A DNA stretch of 64,000 nt from Cryptomeria japonica (taxonomy: Eukaryota > Streptophyta > Pinopsida > Cupressales > Cupressaceae), in the NCBI RefSeq assembly GCF_030272615.1, contig NC_081410.1, forward strand, positions 146,973,349 to 147,037,348, given 5' to 3'. Position 1 is the stretch's first letter. Each line of letters starts with the position of its first letter. This document shows positions 45,801-58,218 of this stretch, piece by piece. The translations under genes were made by a program, and so were the position numbers. Below the pieces are notes generated by a model. It had not been told where the DNA came from. It saw nothing but the letters and a program-made list of their open reading frames with translations, and did not search any database.

Positions 45801-46209
45801 TCCACATGATTAACAGTAAATCTAGGTGGCACTGCTAATTAATTCTCCCAAGTAAGTTTATCTCGATCTAACTATAATGTGTCCCACCTAGGTAAGCATC
45901 AACATTGATCAAATACACTTGTTTGCATTCTCATATTAACTAGGAATGTTTTGCAGGAAGAGTGGTATAGATATAACATCAACAAAATATATCGATGTCT
46001 TGTCGAGCAAGAAATAATTGGTAAAAAAAGTAGGCAAAAATTAAAGTAGAAATAAGACCAATGAATAGTAGTCCATCACCTTTAGACATTGTAATCATCT
46101 TACATGTATCTCCACAAACTTGGACCATCGATGTACATTGTTAGTTGATTCAATTCGTATAGGGAATGCAATACATTATAATATAAGGATGTTGTGGTAA
46201 AAATTTATT
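42887..46209. other. Downstream region, no convincing gene
   Basis: Holds the 3' untranslated part of the sororin-like gene to an unknown point, then intergenic sequence. A 107-codon frame at 44792-45115 has no recognisable family. 45290-45700 is very AT-rich. No polyadenylation signal close to the stop stood out. Confidence 0.4.
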
Positions 46210-46214
46210 ATAAT

Positions 46215-47831
46215 TGTAGACACCTCAAAGTTGCACAATAAATTAAGTGAATTTTCTTCATTTAATTATCCCCCATTCTTCCAATTAATTAAATTAAGAT
46301 TTATTTAATATTCCTATTCTTCTACTTGACCTTTTAATCAAATTAAAGATTTGATTAAATCTACTTCTTCTAGCCTCACCTATTAATTAAACTGAGGTTT
46401 GATTAAGTACCCTTAGCCATTTGATTGAATAAATCTTATTTATTTGATTAAAATCCATTTTCCCTTTTTGATTAAATTCACATTTAATTGAAAATCCCCT
46501 TTGCAAATAAATAAATCATTATTTATTTGTGAATAGTCCCCCCACTTGCAAAATCCTCCAAATGCAAGTTGCATCCTTTTTGGCTAAATTAAACCATTTT
46601 AATTTGCTAAAATATCTATTTTCCTCACCCACTTGCAAAATCCTACATTTTTCATTATTCCCCTAATCATCCTTCTAGAAACCTCCTAAACCCATCCTAA
46701 TCATGTCTAATCTTTTAATCATGTCCTTTCTCTAAATTTGGGGGAGTCACTTCTCCAAATTTGGAAGAAAGTCTTCAAAATGCATTTAAGACTTTATCTA
46801 TTTTAACAAGCTAACTTGTTGTGTCTTCCAAACATGTAAGGCTCTTACATAAACCACTAGTGGTTTTCCTCTTTGAACAAGTTAGCCTCCAAAGTCTTCA
46901 AAAGGCATTTAATGCCTCTTGCAAGCCCACACCCCTTAGCCATGATGGTTGTCCCTTTAACCGGTTTCCCATGTTGCACAAGAGTTTATCTCTTGGGTAA
47001 TAGCATGCCTCCCTGGTTAATGACATTATCCAATGATGTCACTCGTTGAGGTTATCCCTAATTGTTTGCTTAGCATCTAATACTTATTTAGCATCCTCTC
47101 AAGCCCTCTCAAGGTGATATTTGTCAACTTGGGATTGGATTGAATCTCTCCCATGGATTCATAACTTTCAATCCTAGCCCTTGTTGAGATTACTCAATCT
47201 CAACCATCCATTTCTCTATTTTGCCTATAAATAGAACTCATTTCTTCAATTCAAGGATCCCAATCTTGTGTATCCAAATTATAGTCATTTTGTAGGTTAT
47301 CAAGGAGCTCATTTGCCATCTTCAAGCATCTAAGTCTTCTAGCATTAGCATCATAGAATTTAGCTTAATTGCATTAGGTTTTAGATCATTTAGCCTCAAT
47401 TACATATCAATTGCATACTTTTTCATCTTCATCTATCTTAATTAGCTCATCATAATCTTTAATTTGGAATTAACTTACCCTCATATCATCTCCACCATCT
47501 TGATAATAACTAGCTTTTCATCTTGCATCCTTAGATTTCATTCATATCATCATCTCACCATTCACTAGGATCTTAGTTGCATTCATTTTGATCCTAGAAT
47601 CATCATTTAAATCCCGGTCTCTAGGTTGACATCCAAGAAATCAAGTGCTCTTCCAAGTGAGGGCCATCTTGAATCTTAAGGATCTTTAGGGATAGAGGAG
47701 CATGGAACGATTTTGAGAGTTTTTGGTTCACTAACATGTTTTTGTGATTACTAACTCTAATGCAATGTTTCATGTGTGTGTTTGAGGCATTTTCTTCCAT
47801 TTGTAGGATGATCCCACATTTCTAGCATACA
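46215..47831 (+). mobile_element. Family-C solo LTR, copy 1
   Basis: 1617 bases. It starts TGTAGACACCTCAAAG and ends CTAGCATACA, flanked by perfect ATAAT duplications (46210-46214, 47832-47836). The TATA box TATAAATA is at 47226-47233. The U3 part is rich in TTAATTAA/TTTGATTAA words. It is similar throughout to 58219-59622 on the other strand. Confidence 0.87.
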
Positions 47832-47860
47832 ATAATTATCACATTAGAAATAATATTTCC

Positions 47861-49560
47861 TTTTTCTCTCTCTTATTCACTGTAGACATATCTATTCCCT
47901 TCTATCTTTATCTCTTTATTTCTCGAGCTATTTTTCTCCCTCTTGCTCCTCTATATCTCTTTCTATCCATATCTCTACCTCTAACTCCCTATCTCTCTCT
48001 ACCTCTCTTCTTATCCCTCTCAATGTCTTTATACATCCCTCTCTATTTATTGAGATTTCCCTTTATATCTCTCTCCCTATCTCCCTATCTCTTTCTATAT
48101 CCCTCTCCTTTTTTTTGTCGCCCCTTATATATATATATATATATATATCTCCTCTCTATATATGACATATCTGTCCATCTCTCTCTCTCTCTCTCTCTAT
48201 TTTTATATCTCTACTTCTCTCTATTTTTTGTCTCTCTATCTCCCTCTACCTCTCCCCTCTCTTTTTATCTCCTTATATCTCCATCTCTCTAATTCTCTCT
48301 CAATGTCTATATCTATATATATCTTTCCTTATCTCTCTTCCTTTCCATCTCCCTATCTTTGAATATCTTCATCTATCACTCTACCTCTCTCTATCTATTT
48401 GTCTCCTTCTTCTCTCACTATATCATCATGCATACCTCTATCTTCCTCTATCCACCTCTACCTCTAGACATGTCTCCCTTTCTATCCATCCATCTCTCTC
48501 CCTCTCTCTTTTCCTAGACCTTTATATCTATATCTCTTTTCCTCTCTATCTCTCCATATTTCTTCATCCATCTCTCCTTCTATCTTTATCTTGTTATCTC
48601 TCCATATCTCTCTGCCCCTATATCTCTCCCTGTATCTACCTCTCTCTATATACCACTTATCTCTATCTTTATCTTAAAATCTCTCCTTCTCTATCCCTCT
48701 TTGTATATTTATCTCTTCCGCCTCTATATATCCCTCTCTCCTCTCTCTTTATCTCTCCCTCACTTCTCCATATCACTCTCCTCCATCTTTACCTGTATCT
48801 CCATCCTTATCTCTGCACCCCCTGTCTCTCTCCCTCTTTATATCCCTATCTCTCCCACTCTTTATCCCAACTATTCTCACTCTCTCTCTCCATATCTATT
48901 TTTATCTCTCTACTTATTTATGTTTTTCACTCTCTCCCTTTCTCTCTCTTTCCATATCTCCTTATATATCTATGTCTCTATCACTCTATCTTAGCATCTA
49001 TATATATATGTATCTCCCTCTACCCCTATATCTTCCCCTCTCTCTACCTCTCTGTATATATCACCTCCTATATCTATTTTTATCTTTCTACATCTCCCTC
49101 TTTCATTATCTCACTCTCCTTTCCATATTCCTCTCTTTCTCCAATTCCATCTCCATCTATATCTTTTCTTCACCTCTATTCCATCTCCTTACTATATATC
49201 ACTTCCTATATATATCTTTATCTATATTATTCTCTTCCTCTCAAAATATTTATCTCTTCTATCTCCATCCATCTATCCTCTCCATCTCCAACTCCATCTC
49301 TATCACTATATCTATACCCCTATATCTCTCCCCCTCTCCCTCTTTGCATATCACTTCCTATATCTATCTTTATCTACAATATTATCTCCCTCTTACATTC
49401 TCTTCTTCTTAATATATTTATCTCCTCCATCTCCATCTATATCACTATCTTTATCATCCTCTCTATCTCCATCTCCTTACCTCCTCCCCCTCTCTCATGC
49501 TCTACGCTACTCTAACTCTCCCCCTTTCTATCCCTATTTGTCTCTATTGACCTTCCAAAC
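47861..49560. repeat. 1.7 kb pyrimidine-rich tract
   Basis: Almost entirely C and T with scattered A on the plus strand, built from degenerate CTCTATCT-type words, with TA runs (for example about 48127-48149). Reading frames over it (for example 48972-49412) are artefacts of low complexity. Confidence 0.9.
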
Positions 49561-49575
49561 CTATTCGACATACCC

Positions 49576-49602
49576 ATTGCACACTAAGGTGCAATTGCTA
49601 GT
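49576..49602 (+). mobile_element. Helitron-like 3' terminus
   Basis: ATTGCAC and GTGCAAT form a 7 bp stem with a 6-base loop (49576-49595), followed two bases later by CTAGT. Helitrons end with a hairpin and CTRR before a host T. The hairpin-to-CTRR gap is shorter than usual. The pyrimidine tract upstream could be the body; TCTCTCTTA at 47867-47875 resembles a Helitron 5' end. Confidence 0.35.
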
Positions 49603-50176
49603 TATATTCATTTTGATTTGAGGTTTTCTTGCTAGAACTTTATATTTTGAATTGCTGTAACCTCTAGTTCCATTGACCTACTTTTGGGTAAATATGGACA
49701 TTAATATGATTTCCTCTGTTTCTTTATGAGTTAGTTCACTTCAAGAGCACAACATAGATTTCCTTTTCTCACATACCCATTATTATCCGGTGGGCATTGC
49801 TAATTGTAGTGTGACATTATGGGAAATATTTTAACTTTATATAGAATGTATTTAGATCGACACTGTACTATTATGTTAATATAGATAAATTATAAAAATA
49901 ACTATGATTAAAGTTGTTAACTACAAAATAACTATGATTAAAATTGTAAAGCAAAATGTACTTTTCCTAAGCTTTTATATGTTGAAGTACAAAAGGAAAC
50001 ATTTAATTTTAGATGCTTTTTCATCATAAATTTGTAGCTTACCTGAAGATGTGGATAGTTGGTTTGCATTGTGTAGGATTAGCCTATGCATTAGAGTTGG
50101 ATTCACACTTGTGGGGATATCTTGTACCTTCATAAATGATTTGGTTGCTTACACACTTTTACTTGTTGATTCACCT
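49603..50176. other. Spacer, nothing recognised
   Basis: No gene or element boundary is supported. AACTATGATTAAA is repeated near 49900 and 49930. Confidence 0.4.
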
Positions 50177-50697
50177 GATTCAATTTTGCTTCTTCTTACT
50201 TTGTTATTGTTTGAAAAAGACAACATTTTAAAAATATCTATGGAGGATCGCCACAATTATGTTGCAAGGGGATGTTATCTTAAGACAACTCCTTTATTTC
50301 GTCCCTTCTCTTTACTTAATTTTTTTTTTCCTTAATTATTCTTTCACTTGATTCAATTTTGCTTCTTCTACCTTTGTTATTGTTTGAAAAAGACAACATT
50401 TTAAAAATATCTATGGAGGATCGCCACCATTATGTTGCAAGGGGATGTTATCTTAAGACAACTCCTTTTATTTTGTCCCTTCTCTTTACTTAACTTTTTT
50501 TTTTCTTTATTATTCTCTCACTTGATTCAATTTTGCTTCTTCTACCTTTGTTATTGTTTGAAAAAGACAACATTTTAAAAATATCTATGGAGGATCGCCA
50601 CCATTATGTTGCAAGGGGATGTTATCTTAAGACAACTCCTTTATTTTGTCCCTTCTCTTTTCTTAATTTTTTGTTTTCATTTACTATTCTTTCCTAG
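50177..50697 (+). repeat. Three tandem copies of a ~173 bp unit
   Basis: Units start at 50177, 50350 and 50524 (GATTCAATTTTGCTTCTTC). They include AAAAAGACAACATTTTAAAA and ATCTATGGAGGATCGCCAC, and differ at only a few positions. Confidence 0.9.
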
Positions 50698-50742
50698 ATT
50701 AGTACTATTTATTATTATTATTTTTAAATCTCGTTAATTCCA

Positions 50743-51003
50743 TTCTCTCTCTCTCTCACTCACACACACACACACACGCACACACACAACTTTTATTGTT
50801 TTATTATAATTTGACATCTTCATTATTTATTTTATTTTAGTTTTAGTCTTGTTTAATATATATATATATACACACACACACATGTATGTACACATACATG
50901 TACGTACATACATACATACATACATACATACATACATACATACATACATACATACATACATACATACATACATACAAAGATATATGTGTGTATATATATA
51001 TAT
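50743..51003. repeat. Compound microsatellites
   Basis: (CT)n, (CA)n at 50760-50788, (TA)n/(CA)n at 50857-50882, a long (CATA)n at about 50898-50975 and (TA)n to 51003. A reading frame with repeated HTYI over this is not a gene. Confidence 0.9.
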
Positions 51004-51100
51004 AATACTAATATTGTTTAATTGGTTTCTTTATTAAATTTTTTTCCTTCTCTCTTTTGTTTTCATATTTAACCTTTTCTCTTTAAATGTAGATTTCCTT

Positions 51101-51228
51101 TTTTTTTTTTTTCGATTAGTAGTGGGCCGAAGCCGATAAAGTGTACATACCCTACCCTCTTTAGGATTTGAACTTGTGACCTCTAGAGCACAAGTTCTCC
51201 ACCACTAGGCCAACTTAGACTGTACACT
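51101..51228 (-). mobile_element. tRNA-derived SINE with 11 bp target duplication
   Basis: On the minus strand an A-box-like TGGCCTAGTGG (about 51199-51215) and a B-box-like AAGTTCAAATCC lie at pol III spacing. A short body and a poly(A) tail (T run on the plus strand at 51101-51112) follow. Perfect duplications TAGATTTCCTT flank it at 51090-51100 and 51229-51239. It resembles Au-type plant SINEs in length and A-box. It is not a functional tRNA gene. Confidence 0.85.
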
Positions 51229-51239
51229 TAGATTTCCTT

Positions 51240-52694
51240 CTTGTGTTAATGTTTATTTATTTCCTTGAGTTTTCACTTTAAAAACCCTTATTATATTTGT
51301 TTATTTAATTTATTCTCTAGTGGTTCTAGAATTCTCTCCCTCCATCTTATTAGTCTTCTTGGATCGTTGCTTATCTTTTCATTATGCACTCTTTATTGCT
51401 CTCTTTGTTTCATCCCAATGATGGATCATGTAGTATGATCTCAAATGTTGATGAAAAAATTGCACATAGTTTAGGCAAAAAATATGCTATACTATACATT
51501 GCAATGGATTGTGGAAACTACACGACTTTAAGAATGTCCATGTTAAGAGTTTTCCAAAATCATGCTTTTTAGTTTATGCTTCTCATATTTTGTCAAGATT
51601 AGGGTAGATAGGGAATATGGGTAGAAATGATTTGGATTAGATAGATGACAATGTCATGAGAAAACAGTGTGATAGATGAGACAACATGCTTCCAAGTGGA
51701 ATGTTATACACAAATAATCAATTTTACACATGATGTCCACAGATGGGTTTTCATCATCGTACTTGTCCAAAGTACCATAAGAATAGTTTTTTACTTATGG
51801 AGGATCATTTCTTGTTACTTTTTCATTTTTAAAATTTATTTATTTATTTATTTATTATCTTTATACTTTTTATTAACCAGGAATTATTTTGGTTCACTTG
51901 ATGGTGTTGATGTGGATGTTGGTATCATGATATGCCAATCACAACTCACATTAAAAGTTTCCTTGTTATGATTATGGCACGTGTATACAACCCATGGAGA
52001 TTATTGTGATCCTTGTTGATACTGGGGTTGGCCTTGTTTGAGTTAGCACATCATAATAGAGTGCCACTAAAGTCCTTATCATAAAGTGTTGTTGCCAAGA
52101 TATGGTGAAAATATGAGTTAGGGTTTTGGGGTTTTAGGCAAGATTGTGATGTGGATTGATCATTGAACATTTTAGATGTTGGATTTTTATTCTCCAAACT
52201 TGGGATGGTGGGCAATAGAATTTGGATATTGAATTGTGAGTATGTTTAGGACCAATAATGTTATACACCTTGCAAGTTAGGATTGAAGACCATTATGGAG
52301 GCAAACACTTGTGATTTGGGGGAGGAGTTTTTGCATGTGGTTCCGCATTTTTATTGACTGTTGGATTTGGAATTGGTGCTTTGATTGATCAAATTCACTT
52401 TTAAATCCTTTTTTGATTCATGTCTTCACTTGGATTTTTTGATTCATTGGCATTGAAAATTCGATTTTGATATTTTATTTGGTAAGAATTTTATTTTTAT
52501 TAGTCCCAATCAATGGGTTAAGGATTTGGAAATGATGGTTTATGGTGTGTATACGAGGAATCTTGGCAACAACCTTGTTGTAAGGACAACATATGGTCCC
52601 TATTTTGATGCTTGTGTTATGTGAAGTTGCCTCCATTATCATTGAGATTTACCACTATCATTATTAGATTTCATAATTGATAAATAACTATAGG
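51240..52694. other. Spacer, no gene recognised
   Basis: Short frames only, none with family features. Some of it may be decayed retrotransposon interior. Confidence 0.4.
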
Positions 52695-53009
52695 TGTTGA
52701 GGAAAAATCAACTCTACATCTCCCAAGGATCACTTGCATGCAAACCTGTCACAGAAGGAGAGAAGCAAAAACAAAGCTATGGAGGCCAGAATTCAATGAT
52801 CCAGAAAAGAGAGTCATATTGATTGTGCAAGAATAATGCAATACAAATTTATTAAATTACAAAGAGAGAACCCTTATAAAAGGATACTAGAAACCCCAAA
52901 GGAGAAAACCCTAAATAATTATAAGATGCCTAAGTTTAGCTTAAGCGTAGAGTATAATAGACTAATAATTAAATAAATAATTATTAGCCACAACATGATA
53001 ACTCTAACA
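52695..53009 (-). mobile_element. Candidate solo copia-type LTR
   Basis: About 315 bases with inverted ends TGTTGAGG and CTCTAACA. On the minus strand it has CCTTTTATAAGG, then CTCTCTTTGTAATTTAATAA, the usual promoter and polyadenylation layout of a short copia LTR. Flanks ATAGG and ATAAC agree at only three of five bases, so the boundaries are tentative. Confidence 0.5.
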
Positions 53010-54829
53010 ATAACTGAGACCTTACTATCTTATTTTTTTAAAAGTTTATTAGCTCTAAGATACCTTGTTCAATTAGACCCAATCCTTTTCCTTGACATTA
53101 CATGTTTGAAAAATTCTTTTTGTAATAAGGTATGTGTAGTTTTAATAACAAGATACTAACCGATATTTGTGTGATTGGGAACAACCAATGTTATTTATAT
53201 TCTCCTTAGTAAGAAAACATGCTTTAACAAAACAAATGATTCTAGCGATAGGATACAGGGGCTTTCTCCTTGTTCATTCCTGTTGTCACTTCATCATTTG
53301 GAATATCAATTTTATCCATAGTATCTTGTGTATCAAAATGTTTTACATAGGTCATGTCATGTATTTGATCATCTATGTTTATGGGGGATGCAAACGTCTC
53401 ACCTTGGGAAGTGTAGGTTATTGAATTATGGATGGGACCAAATTCAATTTTATGCTCATGGATAAGATATAGAGGGATGATGGGATCATTATGTGATCCT
53501 AGACAGATAGGATCTTGATCAGCAATTGGATAAGATTAAAATTTTAAGATCATCTATACATAATTTGGGTAACTTGGTCTTGATTCATTTTAGAGCTTGT
53601 TTCTTCATGCTTTGAATTTTACCCTTGACATAGATCCCATTCGACAATGGGACATGAATTTGAATGTGGTTGGTGTATTCTTGGACGAACTTAAGATTTT
53701 GGCATGATAATAATGGATTTTTAATAAGACATTTTGGAGTATGATTGATAGGCAATTGAGTGCATGATGGTGTTTGATCTTTGATCATATATAGGATATT
53801 TGGATTTCATGATTAGTTATTGGGAACATTTGGGTATCCTAGGAGTAAATTATTGACATAATTGAATGTGTATGAAAGATATAAAGGAGAAGTGGTATGT
53901 TTTATTAGCAGTTAGTGCACAAAAGGATGCTTGGAGTTGCATAAATGGATGGAAAAGGGGTTTGTGACACTTATGAATGTGGGATTTAATGGATTTGATG
54001 GATTGGATGAATTTAGGATTAATGATCACATGATTAATAGTACATGACAATAACACTAAATTAATGATATGGAAAGAAGGAACAAGAGAATTTGTATATT
54101 GCTACTTATGATTCTTTGAGGAAATACTGGAAGAATTGGGATGTGATGGATTACTGTTATGAATGTCTATGGAAGAAGGATTGGAAGGAGAGATGAAGGT
54201 TACTTATGTGCAACCTTCTTCAATATGATCTACTATGGAATCATATGAGGTCGATAGGTTATGGCTATGGATGTTACTATTGTGATTTTTTGGGATGCAC
54301 CATTACTAGATGTGGATGAATGGTTTTGATCATGCTTGGGAAAAGGATCTTTATATATGCCTAATTTCTCATCAATTGAAGGGGATGTAGGGACATCCGC
54401 TTCAACCTCATCATGAATAATGAGATATTGGCTATGAGATTTTAGTTGTATGAATATCAACATGGTGTGGGCTTTGAGCTTGGGTTTAATCTCATTAAAA
54501 GATTTTGTGTATGAAAATTTAATTAGATTGGTTTGGACAATTTTTGACATATAACTTCAATAGGCTCCCCTAAAAATGTTTACATATAATTTGGATGATT
54601 AGGGGGTTTTGGTTGTCCTAGTGGTATGGCAACATGGGTTTTTGGTTGGAAGGTTTTGACATTAGGATTTATTTGACTATGTATTTTTTGTGTAGCTCAA
54701 ATGAGTTTGGATTAAGCTACTCAATCATTGACAACACTTTTTATTCTCATCCCAAAAGCGTGGTTTGTCATTTGTTTGTTTATTGTTATATATATTTTAT
54801 TAGACCTTTGGAAATTGGGGGTATAATAT
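53010..54829. other. Spacer, possible decayed retrotransposon interior
   Basis: Minus-strand frames at 53585-53788 and 54233-54550 are open but carry no motif I recognise. The second includes a Ser/His/Asn-rich linker-like stretch. Confidence 0.35.
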
Positions 54830-55961
54830 TGTGAAAAATGAGGGTTCACTAGTCTAGTTATATGTACTAGGAGAAAAACCCATTCATCACCAAATTACAT
54901 TAAGGGGAATAAGAGTCAATAGGCTTAACCTCAAATCTATTAAAAAAGATTGAGCACAGATTGAACTTCTTTACTGTCCTTGTCTAAGTTGAAATTGAAT
55001 TGATAATGGAAAGGGTAAGTAGGGTTAATAATGCAAAATTGATAATAATAAACAAAAATAGACATTTTTAGAACATATATGTAGACATCAAGTATAGATT
55101 TGGAGTGGGAAGCAGAGAGCAACTTGTATGTGAAATTTGAGCTTGAAAATGTGGGAGAATGGGGCTAGGAGACCTTGTCTCAAAGTTATTAGATGCAAAT
55201 ATCAAAAATAGATCTGGTATCAGGATGTCATTCTGAGTGTCTCCCTAAAATTTCATCAATAAAGTGTCAGACAATGGGGCTAGGCGACCTTGTCTTGAAT
55301 TTCTTTCTTCTTCAAAATTTTGTCTCATGTATCTCAGTTTGTACTTTTCATATCTATATTTACTCTCTCCATAATCTATTACGTACACACACAAGAGGAG
55401 AAAAATGGTGTTGGGTTGACAATGGTTTGCCTTAGGTCAAACCCCGAATTGGAAATTAACCCTTAATGAAATATATATGAATGAAGGAAAGGCTATAAAG
55501 TAATATGCTGGACTATGCCTTAAGGTTGATGTTGGTAATGGTGATGATGTAATTCTCTTTGACTAAGACCCAATAATGTTGATGTAATAACATGACATGA
55601 TAATATATAAAGGAGTCAATCATGAAAACATGCTTGCATGAAGATTTTTGCAACTTGTTGCTCCATAATGTTCAAATCTAAAGAATGTTTGCTCTTGAAG
55701 GATATGGCAGGATGAAATGATGCTTGATGGATTCTTATAATGCATCGGTATGAAAATATATGAAAATGAATAGGAAAGATGCTCTTATATAGGGTTCCCA
55801 AGGTAATTAATAAATTAGCCCGACCTCCAATAGTCATATTAAAATATTAGGATCAAGAATCAATTGGCAAGAACTAATACACCAACATATTTAATTTAAT
55901 GAGCCCATTTTGGGGGACAAGGGTACCTAGCATCCAAGTCCACCCAAAAATGGGTGAAACA
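54830..55961 (+). mobile_element. Family-B solo LTR, copy 2
   Basis: 1132 bases. It starts TGTGAAAAATGAGGG and ends ATGGGTGAAACA, flanked by perfect AATAT duplications (54825-54829, 55962-55966). It has a TATA-type TTATATAG at 55785-55792. It aligns with 27568-28590 and with the short piece after 31603. Confidence 0.83.
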
Positions 55962-56168
55962 AATATAGCTTAGGTGTACGTAGGCTCAGGTCAAAGACCT
56001 AGATCACAATATGCTCGTATGAAACCATTTTTATAGTGCAAAGACCAAAAATAGGCTTGGAAAAGAGTAAGGGCACATAAATGAGCATAAAATTGTACAA
56101 AAGGTTACAATTTACAACAAAACATTTAGCCCCAACTTTAGTGGGAGTATGAACCTACACTCATACTC

Positions 56169-56288
<120 letters not shown>

Positions 56289-56584
56289 ACTAAATTCAAG
56301 CAAACAAGCCTCCAAGATTAGGATCTTAACTCACAAAATCACATACAAGAAAACACAAAGAATCAAAGCAAAAAAAGAGAAAAAAGGAAAACAAAGACAC
56401 AAAAAAAGAAGAGGCTGGTACTAAAAACAAAGGCTCCAAGCCAACTTGTTGAAGAGACCTCGATAATCAAAATGTCTCAACCAATAACATAATTCTTGGA
56501 ATGCTATTGTAGGAACACAAACAATGTTATGGAAAGAGAAAGGGCATACATTGAACATGATGAAACAAGAACCATGATCCAACA

Positions 56585-56895
56585 ACTAGAAAGGTGTGTT
56601 ATGCTATGGGTTCCTGGGAGAGAAAGAAAAGAAACATGAAATCCATTAGCTAGAAATTTGTGTTATGATAGGTTATCCATGGAAGGAGGGAACATGAATT
56701 CCACAAGCTAGCAAGTTATGTTATGCTAGGTGATCCCTAAAAGAAGGGACCATGGATTCCACATGCTAGCATGTTGTGTTATGCTAGGCGATCCATGAAA
56801 GCATGGATTCCATTGGACAATAAGTTATAAGATCCATGTGAAAATAAGGCAAGGATAGTTAAAAGGTATAGCAAGGTGTGTTATGCTAGTTGTCT
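56585..56895. repeat. Degenerate ~60 bp tandem repeat
   Basis: Five units at spacings of about 57-65 bases (one longer), each with CTAGnAAGTTnTGTTATGCTAGG followed by a purine-rich stretch and CATGnATTCCA. Confidence 0.75.
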
Positions 56896-56915
56896 CATCC
56901 TGAAAAAGAAATATT

Positions 56916-57240
56916 ACCAAACAAAACTTGTTATTTGCAAGGCAATCTACTAAAAAATGGGCGTTGTAGTGACACTAGGACAAGGGTTGTCAAATTGAAC
57001 AAGGTTAACCAAACAAAATTTGTTGTTTGTAAGGAAATTCTACTTCAAAATGGGTGTTGCAGTGACACCATGACAAGGGTCCACAAATTAAATAAGGATA
57101 ACCAAACAAAACTCATTGTTTGTAAGGAAAATCTACTACAATATGGGTGGTGTAGTGACACCAAGATAAGGGTCCAAAAATAAAAAAAGGATAACCTAAC
57201 AAAACTCACTATTTGTAAGGAAATGCACAAAAACTAAACA
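56916..57240. repeat. 92 bp tandem repeat, about 3.5 copies
   Basis: ACCAAACAAAA starts units at 56916, 57008, 57100 and (as ACCTAACAAAA) 57193. Units share TTGTAAGGAAAnTCTAC and GTAGTGACACCA. The 92-base period is not a multiple of three, so the open frame here is not conserved between units. Confidence 0.85.
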
Positions 57241-57342
57241 AGGATCAAGGAGGCCACTCATATGCCCCCCTTAAGATGTCAACATGATAGCTCCATGTTG
57301 ATATATTAAGGTAAAAATACAACAAGGATAAACACTTTCTGT

Positions 57343-58096
57343 TGTAAAATAAGGTAAAGAAATATTGCAATATGAACATAAACTCAAAGCTATTGTAGAA
57401 CTAAAACTAAATATTAACCAATAGTGATTGTAGAATCAAAACAAGAACAAGAATACCATTGCACATGAAACACTAGATTTATTAGGATAAACCCTTTCGA
57501 AAAAAAAATTCACCCCAACAAGAGAGACAAGTATAATACTAATCTAATGAAGAATATAACAACAATACACTTCTCTATAGACCTCTATAAAATTCAAAAG
57601 TACTTTGTTACCTTGCAAGATGAACAAGACTGGATGAGGAACACTAGCTCAAGACATCAATTTATAGGAGTTTGTTTTGATGAATACCACTATGGTATCA
57701 CCAAACAACATTCAACAAAACAACCTATAAAACTCACACCTACTTCCCAAAACAACCTCTTATAGATGCTGTTACAACTGTCATAATGCATCTCTTATGC
57801 ATGCACACCTATGGAAGGACTTTGTCATAGCAATAATGACTATCATAACTGTCATATATTCTCTTACAAAACTTGACAAGTGTCTAAGCACCTCAAAATA
57901 GAAGATTCTAAGAGGAATCACGTAGCTATTTTATCCTTTTCCTAGAGGACAAACGGTCAAAGTAACTTTGCCTTTACATAGTCTCTTTCATCATCATTGG
58001 TTAAACGATTTAACCTCTTATGGGTAAATTAAAAATGACATTTGGAAAATAATAAATTAAAGGATTTGCAAGGTCGATGGTACCTAAATCCTAATA
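57343..58096 (-). repeat. 3' LTR of the copia element
   Basis: Starts TGTAAAATAAGG on the plus strand and shares long blocks with 63710-64000 (GATTGTAGAATCAAAA, CATGAAACACTAGATTTA, AATACACTTCT). The inner end reads CCTAATA next to the polypurine tract, so the canonical CA appears changed to TA. Confidence 0.82.
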
Positions 58097-58108
58097 TTCT
58101 CCCACTTG
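58097..58108 (-). other. Polypurine tract of the copia element
   Basis: The minus strand reads CAAGTGGGAGAA, the classic copia polypurine tract, directly outside the 3' LTR. Confidence 0.75.
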
Positions 58109-58218
58109 ACATGATACATTGTAAATTACCTCGTAGAGATACATAATATAAATCAAGTATATTGATCAAGGCCCATGGCCTTCTTGCACCTAGAGAACTT
58201 ATTTGTAGTTAATGGCTT

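Noticed and set aside
48023-49412. Ser/Leu/Tyr-rich open frames of 60-146 codons
   Set aside because: They come from the C/T-rich low-complexity tract, with no start context, domain or codon structure.
50849-51037. Frame with HTYI repeats
   Set aside because: Translation of CATA and CA microsatellites.
51140-51228. Possible tRNA gene on the minus strand
   Set aside because: A and B boxes are present but the cloverleaf is not, and target duplications plus a poly(A) tail show a SINE.
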